Shown here piece by piece: positions 1-6,983 of a stretch of DNA of 21,389 nucleotides. Source of the DNA: a virus; the IMG/VR virus record IMGVR_UViG_3300005528_000236, positions 1 to 21,389 of that record; one strand, written 5' to 3'. The position numbers and the translations under genes are program-made. The notes beneath the pieces are model-generated. The model had not been told where the DNA came from and ran no database searches. It worked only from the letters and a program-made list of their open reading frames with translations. Numbering within the stretch: position 1 is the first letter of the stretch; each line of letters starts with the position of its first letter.

Positions 1-184
1 GCTCGCGCCCCTGCCATTGCTGCTGGAGGCTGGCCTGGGAGGCCGCCAGCCAGGCCCTGTACTTCGGTGAGGTGAACGATCGGCCCTGCCCCTGCCGTGG
101 CCGCTCCTTGGGCTGCAGGGGGCCATCCAGAGAGAGGGTGAGCCAGTCAGGCCCATTCGGGCCGGGCTGCAGCATCATCATCAT
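1..184 (-). CDS. RusA-like Holliday-junction resolvase, 3' part missing (window edge)
   Basis: The minus-strand frame starts in a run of four ATG codons (184, 181, 178, 175) and stays open to base 1, giving 61 residues. Seen in the sequence: residues 15-26 (LTLSLDGPLQPK) run into ERPR, followed by a Gly/Arg stretch and SFTSPKYRAW. This matches the known N-terminal pattern of the RusA family (a strand, then PxPKxRPR, then a basic stretch before [YF]TPKK..). RusA enzymes are small dimeric metal-dependent nucleases that resolve four-way DNA junctions. The catalytic aspartates lie further on and are outside the window, so activity cannot be judged. The gene overlaps the end of the upstream 252-aa gene by 38 bases, which fits translational coupling. 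The position at the end of the rad52/exonuclease/SSB run supports a recombination role. The family call rests on about 60 residues. Confidence 0.65.
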   Translation of the reverse strand, partial: MMMMLQPGPNGPDWLTLSLDGPLQPKERPRQGQGRSFTSPKYRAWLAASQASLQQQWQGRE

Positions 185-905
185 CAGCGCCTGAATCCCC
201 TGCCCTGGCGGCACGCGCATTGGCGCAATGACTCAAAAGGTTCAACGCAAGAATCCTAGACTTAGCCGGACCGAAACGCTCAAACAAGATCTTGCCAGCT
301 TCCTCAAGCTGCAAGTTAGTCGGATTCTTGAATAGCTTGATCGGCTTGAGAGCTTGCTTCTTTTCCGCATAACCCTCAGCGTAATAGCATTCCTGTATGT
401 TTTTATACTTTCTTCCTGGGCCTACATCAGCAAGCAGTGACGGCTGCATCTGGTATAGATACTTAATAGTGCGATAGTCAATAATCTTATCGTACTTTCT
501 TTTTCTTCTATCTTTCGCAACAGATGCAATCAAGCGCCTGAACTCAAAAAACTCTGGCGGAAAGTCGAATGACTTGTCTTCTTTCCTGAGCCAATCAATA
601 AACTTATAGGCATACTTATTTTTTGATCTTTCTTTCAGTGCTGACTTTGTTACAGCAATGATAAATTGATTTAGATTCTTGACGCCAAGACCGTAGTAAA
701 CACTATGGATAAAGTCTTTAATGCCCTTAAGCTTGATTTCCTTGTTGCGAAGCGTTGTGTATCCATGATGAACATTGGCTTCAACGATTCGCAGCATTGC
801 CGCAAAAAAAGGCTCCGAATCTTGACCGGCCATAACCGTGCCAAGGTGGAGCCTTGCATCTTCTACAAGCAGAGCACCGTAATACGGATCATTTCTGCTC
901 AGCAT
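147..905 (-). CDS. Unknown 252-aa phage protein
   Basis: I do not recognise a family. The protein is rich in Lys, Arg and Tyr and looks mostly alpha-helical, with basic runs such as KDRRKRKYDK near residue 135, which would suit nucleic-acid contact. The C-terminal 20 residues change character: they are Ala-rich and acidic (GADDDDAAAR) and are encoded by much more GC-rich DNA than the AT-rich middle of the gene. The start ATG at 905 lies 34 bases after the SSB stop and has a weak purine stretch (GCGAGA) just upstream. Its 3' end overlaps the RusA-like gene in another frame. Its place between SSB and the RusA-like gene suggests a recombination or replication accessory role, but that is guilt by association only. 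Confidence 0.75.
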   Translation of the reverse strand: MLSRNDPYYGALLVEDARLHLGTVMAGQDSEPFFAAMLRIVEANVHHGYTTLRNKEIKLKGIKDFIHSVYYGLGVKNLNQFIIAVTKSALKERSKNKYAYKFIDWLRKEDKSFDFPPEFFEFRRLIASVAKDRRKRKYDKIIDYRTIKYLYQMQPSLLADVGPGRKYKNIQECYYAEGYAEKKQALKPIKLFKNPTNLQLEEAGKILFERFGPAKSRILALNLLSHCANARAARAGDSGADDDDAAARPEWA

Positions 906-939
906 GTCTCGCTACCGATTCAACAGCAGCTTACATGGA

Positions 940-1335
940 TCAGAAGGGAATCTCTTCCTCTTCGGGTTCGGGGCGGCTTCCCTTGCTGCCAGACGGAGCG
1001 GAACCTTTCGGCTTGTCGCCACCAATGAAGGTGAATTGCGAACAGTTAAGAGTCATGGAAGAATTTTTCTTGCCATCCTTCTCCCATTCATCAAGGCCAA
1101 GCTCTCCTTGAACAAGGATTGCACTGCCCTTCTTGACGTGATCTCCGATGGTTTGAGCACGCTTGCCCCACACTTCAACGCGAAGCCACAGAGGAGCAGG
1201 CTTCGGGCCGTTCTTTTTGCCATAGCGATCAACAGCAAGGCTGAATTTCGCCACTGCTGATCCGCCATCAAGGAAGCGCAGTTCAGGGTCGTTTCCGACG
1301 CGACCACTGAAAGTACAGGAATTAAAAGAAGCCAT
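940..1335 (-). CDS. ssb: Single-stranded DNA-binding protein
   Basis: At 131 aa this is a bacterial-type SSB. Residues 1-105 form the OB fold: MASFNSCTFSGRVGNDPELR, then the FSLAVDRYG strand, LRVEVWGKRAQ, the VKKGSAILVQGEL turn and strand, and a W/K-rich hairpin leading to the last strand. A short Gly/Ser/Pro linker (107-122) leads to an acidic tip ending EEEEIPF, the known docking peptide that recruits recombination and replication partners. SSB coats ssDNA at forks and at resected ends. The gene starts at ATG 1335, 18 bases after the stop of a second, divergent OB-fold gene, inside the leftward recombination run, so it probably works with the Rad52-like annealase and the exonuclease. It is of usual length for a phage or cyanobacterial SSB without a long linker. 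Confidence 0.95.
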   Translation of the reverse strand: MASFNSCTFSGRVGNDPELRFLDGGSAVAKFSLAVDRYGKKNGPKPAPLWLRVEVWGKRAQTIGDHVKKGSAILVQGELGLDEWEKDGKKNSSMTLNCSQFTFIGGDKPKGSAPSGSKGSRPEPEEEEIPF

Positions 1336-1353
1336 GCGGTAGGGGCTGGTTGG

Positions 1354-1755
1354 TCAAAGTGACAATTCATTATCGTCGGCCATGGGGCCTTTGTCAATAG
1401 GCTCCTCCAAGCTGTAAGCCTTCGACAGATCAACGTTGAAGCTGGGTGCAGCTCCAAGCTTTGGCGGAAGCGTAAAGAAAGCGTCCCGCAGGTAGATGTG
1501 ACAGCACTTGATTCCGTCCTTTCTGGTTCTTGGCATGATGCGGCTGATGGAGCCGCTCATTGTCATGTACTCGTTTGCGCGAACGAATTCAAGGATTATG
1601 CTGATCTTTCGGCCGTAGAAACGCCCCTGAGCGTAGTGAACTTCGCGATTGCCAAGAGAAACCTTCAAGACAATATCAACATATCTGCCATATTCGCCGT
1701 CTTTTCCCTCTGGGTCTTCAACGACGTAGCCATCAAAAGTCGCTGTTACTGGCAT
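1354..1755 (-). CDS. Divergent SSB-like OB-fold protein
   Basis: From ATG 1755 this is 133 aa. The frame is open further upstream to 1968, but that part lies inside the exonuclease gene and is basic, Ser-rich and unlike a protein. Seen in the sequence: residues 20-99 follow the SSB strand order. YGRYVDIVLKVS corresponds to the FSLAV strand, REVHYAQGRFYGRK to the R-V-VWGK strand, ANEYMTMSGSISRI to the KGS-V-GEL turn and strand, and DGIKCCHIYLRDAFF to the final strand. The C-terminus is acidic (MADDNELSL) but lacks the IPF tip. It overlaps the exonuclease stop by 23 bases and is followed by the canonical ssb. A likely role is ssDNA binding or modulation of the recombinase. The family assignment is inferred from the strand pattern, not from strong identity. 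Confidence 0.65.
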   Translation of the reverse strand: MPVTATFDGYVVEDPEGKDGEYGRYVDIVLKVSLGNREVHYAQGRFYGRKISIILEFVRANEYMTMSGSISRIMPRTRKDGIKCCHIYLRDAFFTLPPKLGAAPSFNVDLSKAYSLEEPIDKGPMADDNELSL

Positions 1756-2527
1756 CTTGTAGTGGTTGAATGAGTTTGCGCGGGAATGAAGAGTCTTCAA
1801 GTTCTTGGTAGATCTTGAAGCGCTCAATGAATTCGTCGGCAAATTGACGAATTTTCTCAATCGGCTCAATGAAAAGCGTTGGCTCGCACCAGTCGTAGCA
1901 AGAACAGATGACGATCTGCTCGATTGGCGGATAATTGCCGGTTTCCTTTGCGGCAATGTTATGAGCAAGAGCGTAAGCGCTCATTTGAATGAAGCCTTCG
2001 TGATAGCGGCTCCTGGGCTTGCGCTTTTTTTCAACGCCTTCCTCAAGATGCGATCTTGAAGTTTTCCAGTCCCATACGGTGTATTTCTGGTTCCACCAAA
2101 GCCTGAGGTCAGGCTTGCCAGCAAAACCATAAGGACAGAACAGCTCCTCCTCAATGATCAGGTTTGATTCAGCGAGCCCTGGCCAAAGTGGACAGTTGCC
2201 GTCGTTTGACTCCTTGATCTCCTTGAGCAAGGGTTCAAGGTAGTGCATGTAAGCGCCGATATTGTGATGCGTCAGCTCTTCCATGGAAGGTGACTCGTCA
2301 CTGTGCCTTACGTGCTCACCCGTCAGATACCCTTCTGCCATGTAGTGGATGATGGTTCCACGACGGCAGGCTTTCTCAAGAATCTCTTGGTGGTTGGGCT
2401 CTCTTTCCTGCCAGATTGCAAGTCCTTTTGCCTTGGCAGGATGGAAGATGGGCATTGTTTTGCCAAGGATCGTGGAAATCCTTGCATACTCAAGCCCATC
2501 CCTTTCGTAAAACTCGTGATCAGACAT
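1733..2527 (-). CDS. RecB/Cas4/MGME1-like PD-(D/E)XK exonuclease
   Basis: This is a 264-aa single-domain nuclease. Motifs in order: RRGTIIHYMAEG with His61 (RecB-family GxxxH), GFAGKPDLRL with Asp140, VWDWKTS giving Asp153-x-Lys155, and QMSAYALA with Gln181 and Tyr185. These are the metal-binding and catalytic residues of the RecB-type PD-(D/E)XK family, which includes MGME1 and many phage exonucleases. The expected reaction is resection of DNA ends to give ssDNA for annealing. The start overlaps the rad52-like stop by 8 bases (ATGTCTGA) and the end overlaps the SSB-like gene by 23 bases, so the three are probably translationally coupled. Annealase plus exonuclease plus SSB is the established layout of phage recombination cassettes of the lambda Red type, here built from different families. 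Confidence 0.85.
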   Translation of the reverse strand: MSDHEFYERDGLEYARISTILGKTMPIFHPAKAKGLAIWQEREPNHQEILEKACRRGTIIHYMAEGYLTGEHVRHSDESPSMEELTHHNIGAYMHYLEPLLKEIKESNDGNCPLWPGLAESNLIIEEELFCPYGFAGKPDLRLWWNQKYTVWDWKTSRSHLEEGVEKKRKPRSRYHEGFIQMSAYALAHNIAAKETGNYPPIEQIVICSCYDWCEPTLFIEPIEKIRQFADEFIERFKIYQELEDSSFPRKLIQPLQDASNSDF

Positions 2528-3293
2528 TGAGCGCGTCCTTCGCAGCCGACTGGAGATCAGAAATAGAAGGAGCTTGAACGTCCTCGCCTACCTCAATGAT
2601 CTGTTCACCCTTGCTGTTTTGGCCGGCATTGAGCTTCGCAGCGTATTCAGGCGTGAGATTGGCAATAAGTTTCGACCTGATCCCAGGCTTGACATCTTCC
2701 CACTTCCTGATCCCAAGGATTGCCCTCAGGGCAAGAGCACCAGTCCTGTTGATGCCAGCAGACTCAAGCTTGTCGGTAAGCGTGGAAACAAACTCAGCGT
2801 TGACGCGATCAATGTCAGAGACTTGAACGGCGTTGGGTGGCGCATCCTCAACAGAGCGCTGATCCTTGTCGTACAGGGCAAGGCCGAACGGATTGCCGAA
2901 TGTCATGGCAGCACGTTTCAGTGCATCGGTTGCCGCCTCCTTGATTGCAGATTCATGGGCCAGGCCAAGATCGGCGTCAATGCCGTGACCAGCGCCGACG
3001 CCTTCGCGGCTAACGCCAAGAACAGTCAGCTTGATGCGGGCGATGTAGGAAACACCCCAGCCATCGCGTTGATCGCGACCAATCTTGCGAGCCTTTTCGC
3101 TGACGGCGCGAATCTCAACAAGATCCTGATGCCAAGCATCAAAGCCGAAGATACGATTGAGTTCGCGGATAACCCACCAACCTTCAATGTACGAAAGGTT
3201 GCGACCGCTCTGCTGACGCTGCTTGACGACCTGTGACGACAGTGCTCCTTTTAGCTCGTCGTTCTGGGCGTCCGTAAAAATTGCCGATTTCAT
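2520..3293 (-). CDS. Rad52-like single-strand annealing protein
   Basis: This 257-aa protein has the Rad52/22 core at about residues 20-145: SYIEGWWVIRELNRIFGFDA (34-53), a beta sheet containing VSYIARIKLTVLG, then AHESAIKEAATDALKRAA (112-129) ending in TFG. The last block is the well-known Rad52 helix with conserved K, A, D and KRA positions. Such proteins form rings that anneal complementary ssDNA. The C-terminal 110 residues are variable, with a Pro- and Asp-containing tail that could contact SSB. The start at ATG 3293 has no strong ribosome-binding site but follows a good promoter match (3325-3354) by about 25 bases. It is the first gene of the leftward recombination run. The large opposite-strand frame over it (2574-3236) is a shadow. 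Confidence 0.85.
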   Translation of the reverse strand: MKSAIFTDAQNDELKGALSSQVVKQRQQSGRNLSYIEGWWVIRELNRIFGFDAWHQDLVEIRAVSEKARKIGRDQRDGWGVSYIARIKLTVLGVSREGVGAGHGIDADLGLAHESAIKEAATDALKRAAMTFGNPFGLALYDKDQRSVEDAPPNAVQVSDIDRVNAEFVSTLTDKLESAGINRTGALALRAILGIRKWEDVKPGIRSKLIANLTPEYAAKLNAGQNSKGEQIIEVGEDVQAPSISDLQSAAKDALNV

Positions 3294-3324
3294 TGGCTTG
3301 ATGGCTGGGGCTTACACCTCCGTC

Positions 3325-3354
3325 ATACTACCATGTCCAGCAGCCGAAAAGCAA
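3325..3354 (-). promoter_or_regulatory. Predicted promoter of the recombination operon
   Basis: On the minus strand TTGCTT (3354-3349) is separated by 18 bases from TAGTAT (3330-3325). The -10 is preceded by TGG, giving an extended -10 (TGnTAGTAT). Transcription would start near 3318, about 25 bases before the rad52-like ATG. The element overlaps the start of the rightward gene at 3333, so expression of the two could interfere. Prediction by eye. Confidence 0.45.
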
Positions 3355-3665
3355 CAGTGTCAACAGCTGGCGGAAGCAATCTAAATCGGATACTCAGGAC
3401 AACGGCAAATCTGCTGTTTGAGCGGGGCGAGGATCCTGCAAGCGTCATGAATCTGCTGCAGGGCTTCGTCGCTCCGGCCATGATTCGCAAGTGGCATCAG
3501 CGGTATCAGGAGACACACGGCCTGACTGGCGCAGATACAAGCAAGAGGGCTGTCAGGAGAATGCCAATGCCTCCGATCGACTTCAATGCCATTGAGCTGA
3601 AATCGCTTGAGCAACTGCTGGAACCGGAAATCATTGAGGAGGACGAGGAGGAGCCGAACTGGTAG
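3333..3665 (+). CDS. Unknown 110-aa protein with acidic tail
   Basis: This small rightward gene lies between the leftward rad52-like operon and the dnaB operon. Family not recognised. Residues 16-60 look like a helical bundle (ILRTTANLLFERGEDPASV and QGFVAPAMIRKWHQRY), followed by a basic Pro-containing linker and a strongly acidic C-terminus (EPEIIEEDEEEPNW). The acidic tail recalls protein-partner docking peptides, but no function is claimed. The ATG at 3333 lies within the divergent promoter of the recombination run. The opposite-strand frames here (3381-3614, 3506-4078) are Cys/Ser/Arg-rich and look like shadows, which is why the plus strand was chosen. Confidence 0.55.
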   Translation: MSSSRKATVSTAGGSNLNRILRTTANLLFERGEDPASVMNLLQGFVAPAMIRKWHQRYQETHGLTGADTSKRAVRRMPMPPIDFNAIELKSLEQLLEPEIIEEDEEEPNW

Positions 3666-3749
3666 CAGCAGGCACCGCAGCTAGCGTGGATGGGCCAGGG
3701 CGGGATGGCCACAAGCCAGTCGGCGCCTACATTCTTCGGTTGATTCGAC

Positions 3750-3911
3750 GTGGAAAATTCTGTGAAGATTCCAGAGCAGGTTTGTGCAGTTCTTGCAGAC
3801 ATCGCCAAGATTCGCCGAACGGTTCTTGAAAATGCTCCGCAGTGTCTTCCACTTTTGGCGCCGATGATTGTTGACGCGGAAGACCATCTACTGGCCATTC
3901 GGCAGGGCTGA
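3750..3911 (+). CDS. Small unknown gene with GTG start (53 aa)
   Basis: A frame that begins with GTG at 3750 (or a second GTG at 3762) and stops at TGA 3909-3911. It reads VKIPEQVCAVLADIAKI, then RRTVLENAPQ, then LLAPMIVDAEDHLLAIRQG. The amphipathic, helix-like content and normal codon use suggest a real small protein, whereas the other frames of this stretch are Cys/Arg-rich. An in-frame TGA at 3741-3743 closes it upstream. No good ribosome-binding site is visible. Its 3' end runs 24 bases into the convergent gene ending at 3888. No family is recognised. It may be cotranscribed with the 110-aa gene 84 bases upstream. Confidence 0.45.
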   Translation: MENSVKIPEQVCAVLADIAKIRRTVLENAPQCLPLLAPMIVDAEDHLLAIRQG

Positions 3912-4124
3912 CTTCTTCTTGTTCTGAGTTCTATTTTTGTTCTTGGAACTGGCTTTCTGTTTCTGGATCTCTTGCATCTGGGCCTTGATCCTCTCAGTCT
4001 CGGCCCTGTTTTTTTGGTCACGAACTGACTTAAGAGCCTCCTGATAGCCAGGGGCTTCAAGCTCAGGGCGTTCGGCAAAGATTGCCGACCAGTCCGGGCA
4101 GGTCGATTTGTTGAGTTCAGCCAT
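3888..4124 (-). CDS. Small Lys-rich coiled-coil protein
   Basis: From ATG 4124 this is 78 aa. A further in-frame ATG at 4154 would add ten residues inside dnaB. The start at 4124 overlaps the dnaB stop by 8 bases (ATGGCTGA), the same style of overlap as rad52/exonuclease, which favours it. Residues about 1-25 are a compact acidic/aromatic piece (CPDWSAIFAERPELEAPGY). Residues 30-60 form a charged heptad-like helix (RDQKNRAETERIKAQMQEIQ) and the tail is Lys/Asn/Ser-rich and probably disordered. Family unknown. Its place directly after the helicase suggests a replication accessory such as a helicase partner, but that is inference from position. Confidence 0.6.
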   Translation of the reverse strand: MAELNKSTCPDWSAIFAERPELEAPGYQEALKSVRDQKNRAETERIKAQMQEIQKQKASSKNKNRTQNKKKSALPNGQ

Positions 4125-5592
4125 CAATTCTGCGCAAGGTTTCGTCAAAAACAATCGAGCTTTGCAGGTCTATCGCACACTGCAGGATCCCACAGGTTCC
4201 ATGGCGGTTCTTGGCAACACTGATCGCCAGTTCGTAGGGATCCTTCTGGGGATCATAGTAACAGGGCCTCAGCAGGAACATAACAATGTCGGCATCCTCT
4301 TCAATGCGACCCGAGGCGCGAAGATCAGATAGCGTTGGCATCTTGTCATTCCTACTTTCAACACCCCTGTTGACTTGGCTCAGCAGAAAGATGTCAATGC
4401 CAGTCCTGACAGCAAGCTGCTTGAGAGCCCTGGTTACATGGCCGATGTTTGACGCTTCGGTGTTGTTTGCGTCGCCAGAGCAACCTTCAATCAACTGAAG
4501 ATAATCAACGAATACAGCCGACAACTTTGGCCTTGTCTTTGCTAGCAGCGCAACCTTGGTTGAGATAGTGTTGATACTTTCCGCTGAGTCATAGATGTGA
4601 AATCTTTTAACGAACGGAGAATCGCGATAGCCCTCAAGCCTTTGGCGCTGATCGGCCGTGTAACTCCTGAGTCTCAGGTTATTTGATCGGATTGGATTTG
4701 TAAGGTTTTTGGACATACTTAAGTTCATGTAGTCATAGCACGAAATAGCCTTATACTGAATCTGCCTTCTTGACATTTCAAGGCTAAAGAAAGCAACATC
4801 GCCGTGCGAATCGGCAAGCTGTGTTGCAAGAGAGATAGCAATCGTACTTTTTCCCATTGCAGGCCTTGCTGCAACGACGATCAATCTGCCAGAATAGGGC
4901 GAGTTCCTGGATGCAATGCCACCTTGTATGGCATCGTCGAGAACCCGTAGGCCAGTGCTAATTGCAACGTTCTCCGGCAGGGGAGAAAGAAGTTCATCAA
5001 CAGATGAATTCCAGTCGTCAGCCTTTTTTGTAGATACAGAAAGATTGCTCCATGTCTCCTGCTGGGCTTCAATAAGCTTTGGAACCTTGTCAAGAATTAT
5101 TGATACGTCTGGCTGATCGTTAAAAATATCCAGCATCTGTTCTGAGCTGGAAATCATTTCTCGCCTGACCAGCTTGATGCGCCAGACAGGGAGAATTGAC
5201 TCAAGGCTTTCGATTGAATAAAAGATAGACGGAGAAGATGTTACAGACTCTACGAACTCACACTCTTGATCGTGTCCGCGCAGCCTCAGCATCTGAATAG
5301 CCATCATGCCGATGCTACCAGGAAGCAGAAATTGCGACTTAGAAGTACCAGAGAAGACTCTTTTAACAACGAAGAAGATCGCCTTTCTGTGAGGCTGAGA
5401 GAACCAGTTCTCATCAAGAACTGTGAAGATCCTCATTAACGCCTGAACATCGTCCTCCTTTGCGTCACCTTCAAGCAGAAAACAGATTGTTGACAGGAAT
5501 GAGATCTCAAATTCATCGGTATCCCAGGTCTTAATTCCAGAGAGGAGATCTTCAAGGGTTTTTTGAGGTTGAGCATTGGTCCCTTTCGTCAT
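4117..5592 (-). CDS. dnaB: DnaB-type replicative DNA helicase
   Basis: This 491-aa protein has the two-domain layout of DnaB. The N-terminal domain (about 25-130) includes LDENWFSQPHRKAIFFVVKR, the usual collar pattern. The RecA-fold domain runs from about 205 to the end, with Walker A RPAMGKST (243-250), FFSLEMS with catalytic Glu272, Walker B AVFVDYLQL with Asp363, LLSQVNR with the sensor Gln406, and RASGRIEEDADIVMFL followed by KNRHG with the arginine-finger region. It is a hexameric 5'-3' helicase that opens the phage fork. Its start overlaps the upstream winged-helix gene by four bases (ATGA) and its end overlaps the next small gene, so the four genes from 6527 leftward look like one operon. 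With the AEP-type primase at 10828-12450 it would form the primosome, since no DnaG-like gene is present in the window. Confidence 0.95.
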   Translation of the reverse strand: MTKGTNAQPQKTLEDLLSGIKTWDTDEFEISFLSTICFLLEGDAKEDDVQALMRIFTVLDENWFSQPHRKAIFFVVKRVFSGTSKSQFLLPGSIGMMAIQMLRLRGHDQECEFVESVTSSPSIFYSIESLESILPVWRIKLVRREMISSSEQMLDIFNDQPDVSIILDKVPKLIEAQQETWSNLSVSTKKADDWNSSVDELLSPLPENVAISTGLRVLDDAIQGGIASRNSPYSGRLIVVAARPAMGKSTIAISLATQLADSHGDVAFFSLEMSRRQIQYKAISCYDYMNLSMSKNLTNPIRSNNLRLRSYTADQRQRLEGYRDSPFVKRFHIYDSAESINTISTKVALLAKTRPKLSAVFVDYLQLIEGCSGDANNTEASNIGHVTRALKQLAVRTGIDIFLLSQVNRGVESRNDKMPTLSDLRASGRIEEDADIVMFLLRPCYYDPQKDPYELAISVAKNRHGTCGILQCAIDLQSSIVFDETLRRIDG

Positions 5593-6293
5593 CTCAGCGT
5601 ATAGTTGATGGCGGACATGGCTGGCTTACCAGATTTGGCTGGCTGTTTGTCTTGGACGAGTTTGTTGATATAACCCTTGAAACCATTAAATCCTAGTGAC
5701 TGCCATGTTGCTTCACTCGCAAGCTCGCAGAAATCGCCAAGAACATCACATTCCTTTGCGTATAGAAGTGCTGTCATCGAACGACTGCTGATCTCCCTCG
5801 CGAGCTTCGGGTGGGCCTTGGCCCGCTGATCCAGCCACTTCTCCAGGGCCTCCCTGTGGGGCTCCAGCCAGTCCGACAGCCGAAGCCGCGCCGATGCAGC
5901 GGAACGACCGCGCTTGCGCTCCTGTGGGGCCGCTGGGGCCGCTGGGGCCGCCGGGGTAAGCATGGAGAGGTGCTGCTGCTTAAGATCATCCAGCTCGTCA
6001 AAGAAGTGATAATGCTTTGAGTCGCCTTGGATAAAGATCTTCAGGTAGCCAGCTGTAACCAATTCCTTGAGAGCGTCGCTAACAGAAGGTGGGCTATCCC
6101 TGCTAGCGGAAAGCAGCCATTCCTTGCTGAAAAGCTCACCGCCAGAAAGGCAAACTGCGAGGGCGCCCTTGGCCGCAAGGCTCAGGCGAGGATCGTGCAG
6201 TGCATTGTTTGAAATGAGCGTAAAATTGCGCTTTACCGGACGCGCTGAAAACAGCGGCCCGCTGAATTGCTTGCCAGTAGCGTCATCTACCAT
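5589..6293 (-). CDS. Winged-helix replication initiator / helicase-loader-like protein
   Basis: This 234-aa protein contains, at residues about 23-85, the pattern FTLISNNALHDPRLSLAAKG, then a loop and SVSDALKELVTAGYLKI. That is the well-known N-terminal winged helix-turn-helix of phage replication (replisome organiser, DnaD-like) proteins, which bind the origin. A linker of Ala-Ala-Pro repeats (113-123, encoded by a 9-bp tandem repeat) and a basic stretch join it to a helical C-terminal domain (about 138-215) that could contact DnaB. It overlaps dnaB by ATGA, the classic initiator/loader-helicase order. The linker and early C-terminal domain (about 5800-5955) are far more GC-rich (70-77% by hand count) than the flanks (about 43%). 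Whether it is initiator, loader or both is not decided by the sequence. Confidence 0.7.
   Translation of the reverse strand: MVDDATGKQFSGPLFSARPVKRNFTLISNNALHDPRLSLAAKGALAVCLSGGELFSKEWLLSASRDSPPSVSDALKELVTAGYLKIFIQGDSKHYHFFDELDDLKQQHLSMLTPAAPAAPAAPQERKRGRSAASARLRLSDWLEPHREALEKWLDQRAKAHPKLAREISSRSMTALLYAKECDVLGDFCELASEATWQSLGFNGFKGYINKLVQDKQPAKSGKPAMSAINYTLR
5925..5951 (+). repeat. Three perfect 9-bp tandem repeats inside a coding region
   Basis: The unit TGGGGCCGC occurs three times head to tail (5925-5933, 5934-5942, 5943-5951) with a degenerate further copy after it. On the coding (minus) strand it encodes Ala-Ala-Pro repeats in the interdomain linker of the winged-helix protein. Copy-number change would keep the frame and only alter linker length. 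Confidence 0.85.
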
Positions 6294-6323
6294 GTAGAGT
6301 TCCCACGTTGGTTGGGCAGGGCC

Positions 6324-6527
6324 TCAGCGAATCTCGCTGGGGTCTTTTTTCTCGGCCGATTGATTTTTAACTGAATCGTCGCTTGTTGGCTCTTGGCGCC
6401 TCAGTCCATTCAGCCAGCTCATAAATGCAAGGGAGCAGGCGTGCGAGAAGCTGATACCACGTCTTTCCGCCTCTGATGCCATGGAGTTGTAGAGCCTGTC
6501 TGGAATGTAAATGTTTCTTTTTGCCAT
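6324..6527 (-). CDS. Ribbon-helix-helix DNA-binding protein (CopG/Arc-like)
   Basis: From ATG 6527 this is 67 aa. An upstream in-frame start (6566) would run through the -10 element and is rejected. The sequence MAKRNIYIPDRLYNSMASEA is the typical RHH layout: a short beta strand (KRNIYIPD) that reads the major groove as a dimer, then helix 1 (LYNSMASEAERRG) and helix 2 (SFSHACSLAFMSWL). The last 25 residues are polar and probably disordered. Proteins of this kind repress phage or plasmid promoters. It is the first gene after the promoter at 6554-6582, so it may autoregulate the replication operon that follows (the next gene starts 30 bases downstream). Which operator it binds is not visible. 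Confidence 0.75.
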   Translation of the reverse strand: MAKRNIYIPDRLYNSMASEAERRGISFSHACSLAFMSWLNGLRRQEPTSDDSVKNQSAEKKDPSEIR

Positions 6528-6553
6528 GGGCTGCGGAGCCGGATGCTTGCAAA

Positions 6554-6582
6554 AAGGTAGCACCACTTCCCCGGCCCGTCAA
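6554..6582 (-). promoter_or_regulatory. Strong sigma-70-type promoter of the replication operon
   Basis: On the minus strand TTGACG (6582-6577), 17 bases, then TACCTT (6559-6554). The expected start is near 6547, giving a leader of about 20 bases before the RHH gene. It lies in the divergent space between the leftward replication operon and the rightward dcd-thyX-sigma run, so binding here could control both directions. Confidence 0.6.
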
Positions 6583-6665
6583 CCCCGTCCCAGAAAAGAG
6601 GACGCTTGCCTCACCCTGCATCTAAAGCCATGAATTTCTTGCATGTATCAGCGCGGCCTGCAATA

Positions 6666-6983
6666 ATGGCACCGCACCAACCAGCAAGTGCCATGGAGCC
6701 AGTTAAGCCAAGTCCCAAAAAGCTAGCACCGAAACGATTCCTGGAAGGCAAGCCAACGGTCCAGACAACTGAGTTCAGCGTTGGCGATGCAGTCTATGCA
6801 CGCTACCACGGTGACAGGGTTTTGCGTATCGCTGGAATTGCCAAGGTAGATGCACCATTTCCACACTATCTATGCGAAGTTGATGGAGATGTGTATCTTG
6901 TTCCCAAGCTGCATCTGTCAACTAGAAGCCTTCTATCAGAAGTGAGCGGTGGAAACCGCCGTCAACTCCAACTCCCCGTTTAA
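6666..6983 (+). CDS. Unknown ~105-aa protein, beta-rich core
   Basis: The frame is open from 6606, but the earlier codons overlap the divergent promoter zone. ATG 6666 (105 aa) or ATG 6693 (96 aa) are the likelier starts, and none has a clear ribosome-binding site. The N-terminus is Pro/Lys-rich and probably disordered. Residues about 35-85 (FSVGDAVYARYHGDRVLRI, then GIAKVDAPFPHYLCEVDGD) alternate hydrophobic residues with a GDxVYARY motif. This resembles small SH3-like barrels such as KOW or Tudor-type folds that bind nucleic acid or proteins. That resemblance is structural impression only. It is the first gene of the rightward run and its TAA is one base before the likely start of the dCTP deaminase gene. 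Confidence 0.6.
   Translation: MAPHQPASAMEPVKPSPKKLAPKRFLEGKPTVQTTEFSVGDAVYARYHGDRVLRIAGIAKVDAPFPHYLCEVDGDVYLVPKLHLSTRSLLSEVSGGNRRQLQLPV

Noticed and set aside
1756-1968. N-terminal extension of the SSB-like gene
   Set aside because: It lies within the exonuclease gene, is Ser/Arg-rich and does not fit the OB-fold start; ATG 1755 fits better.
2574-3236. 220-codon plus-strand frame opposite the rad52-like gene
   Set aside because: It mirrors the coding frame of the clear Rad52 homologue and shows no family pattern of its own.
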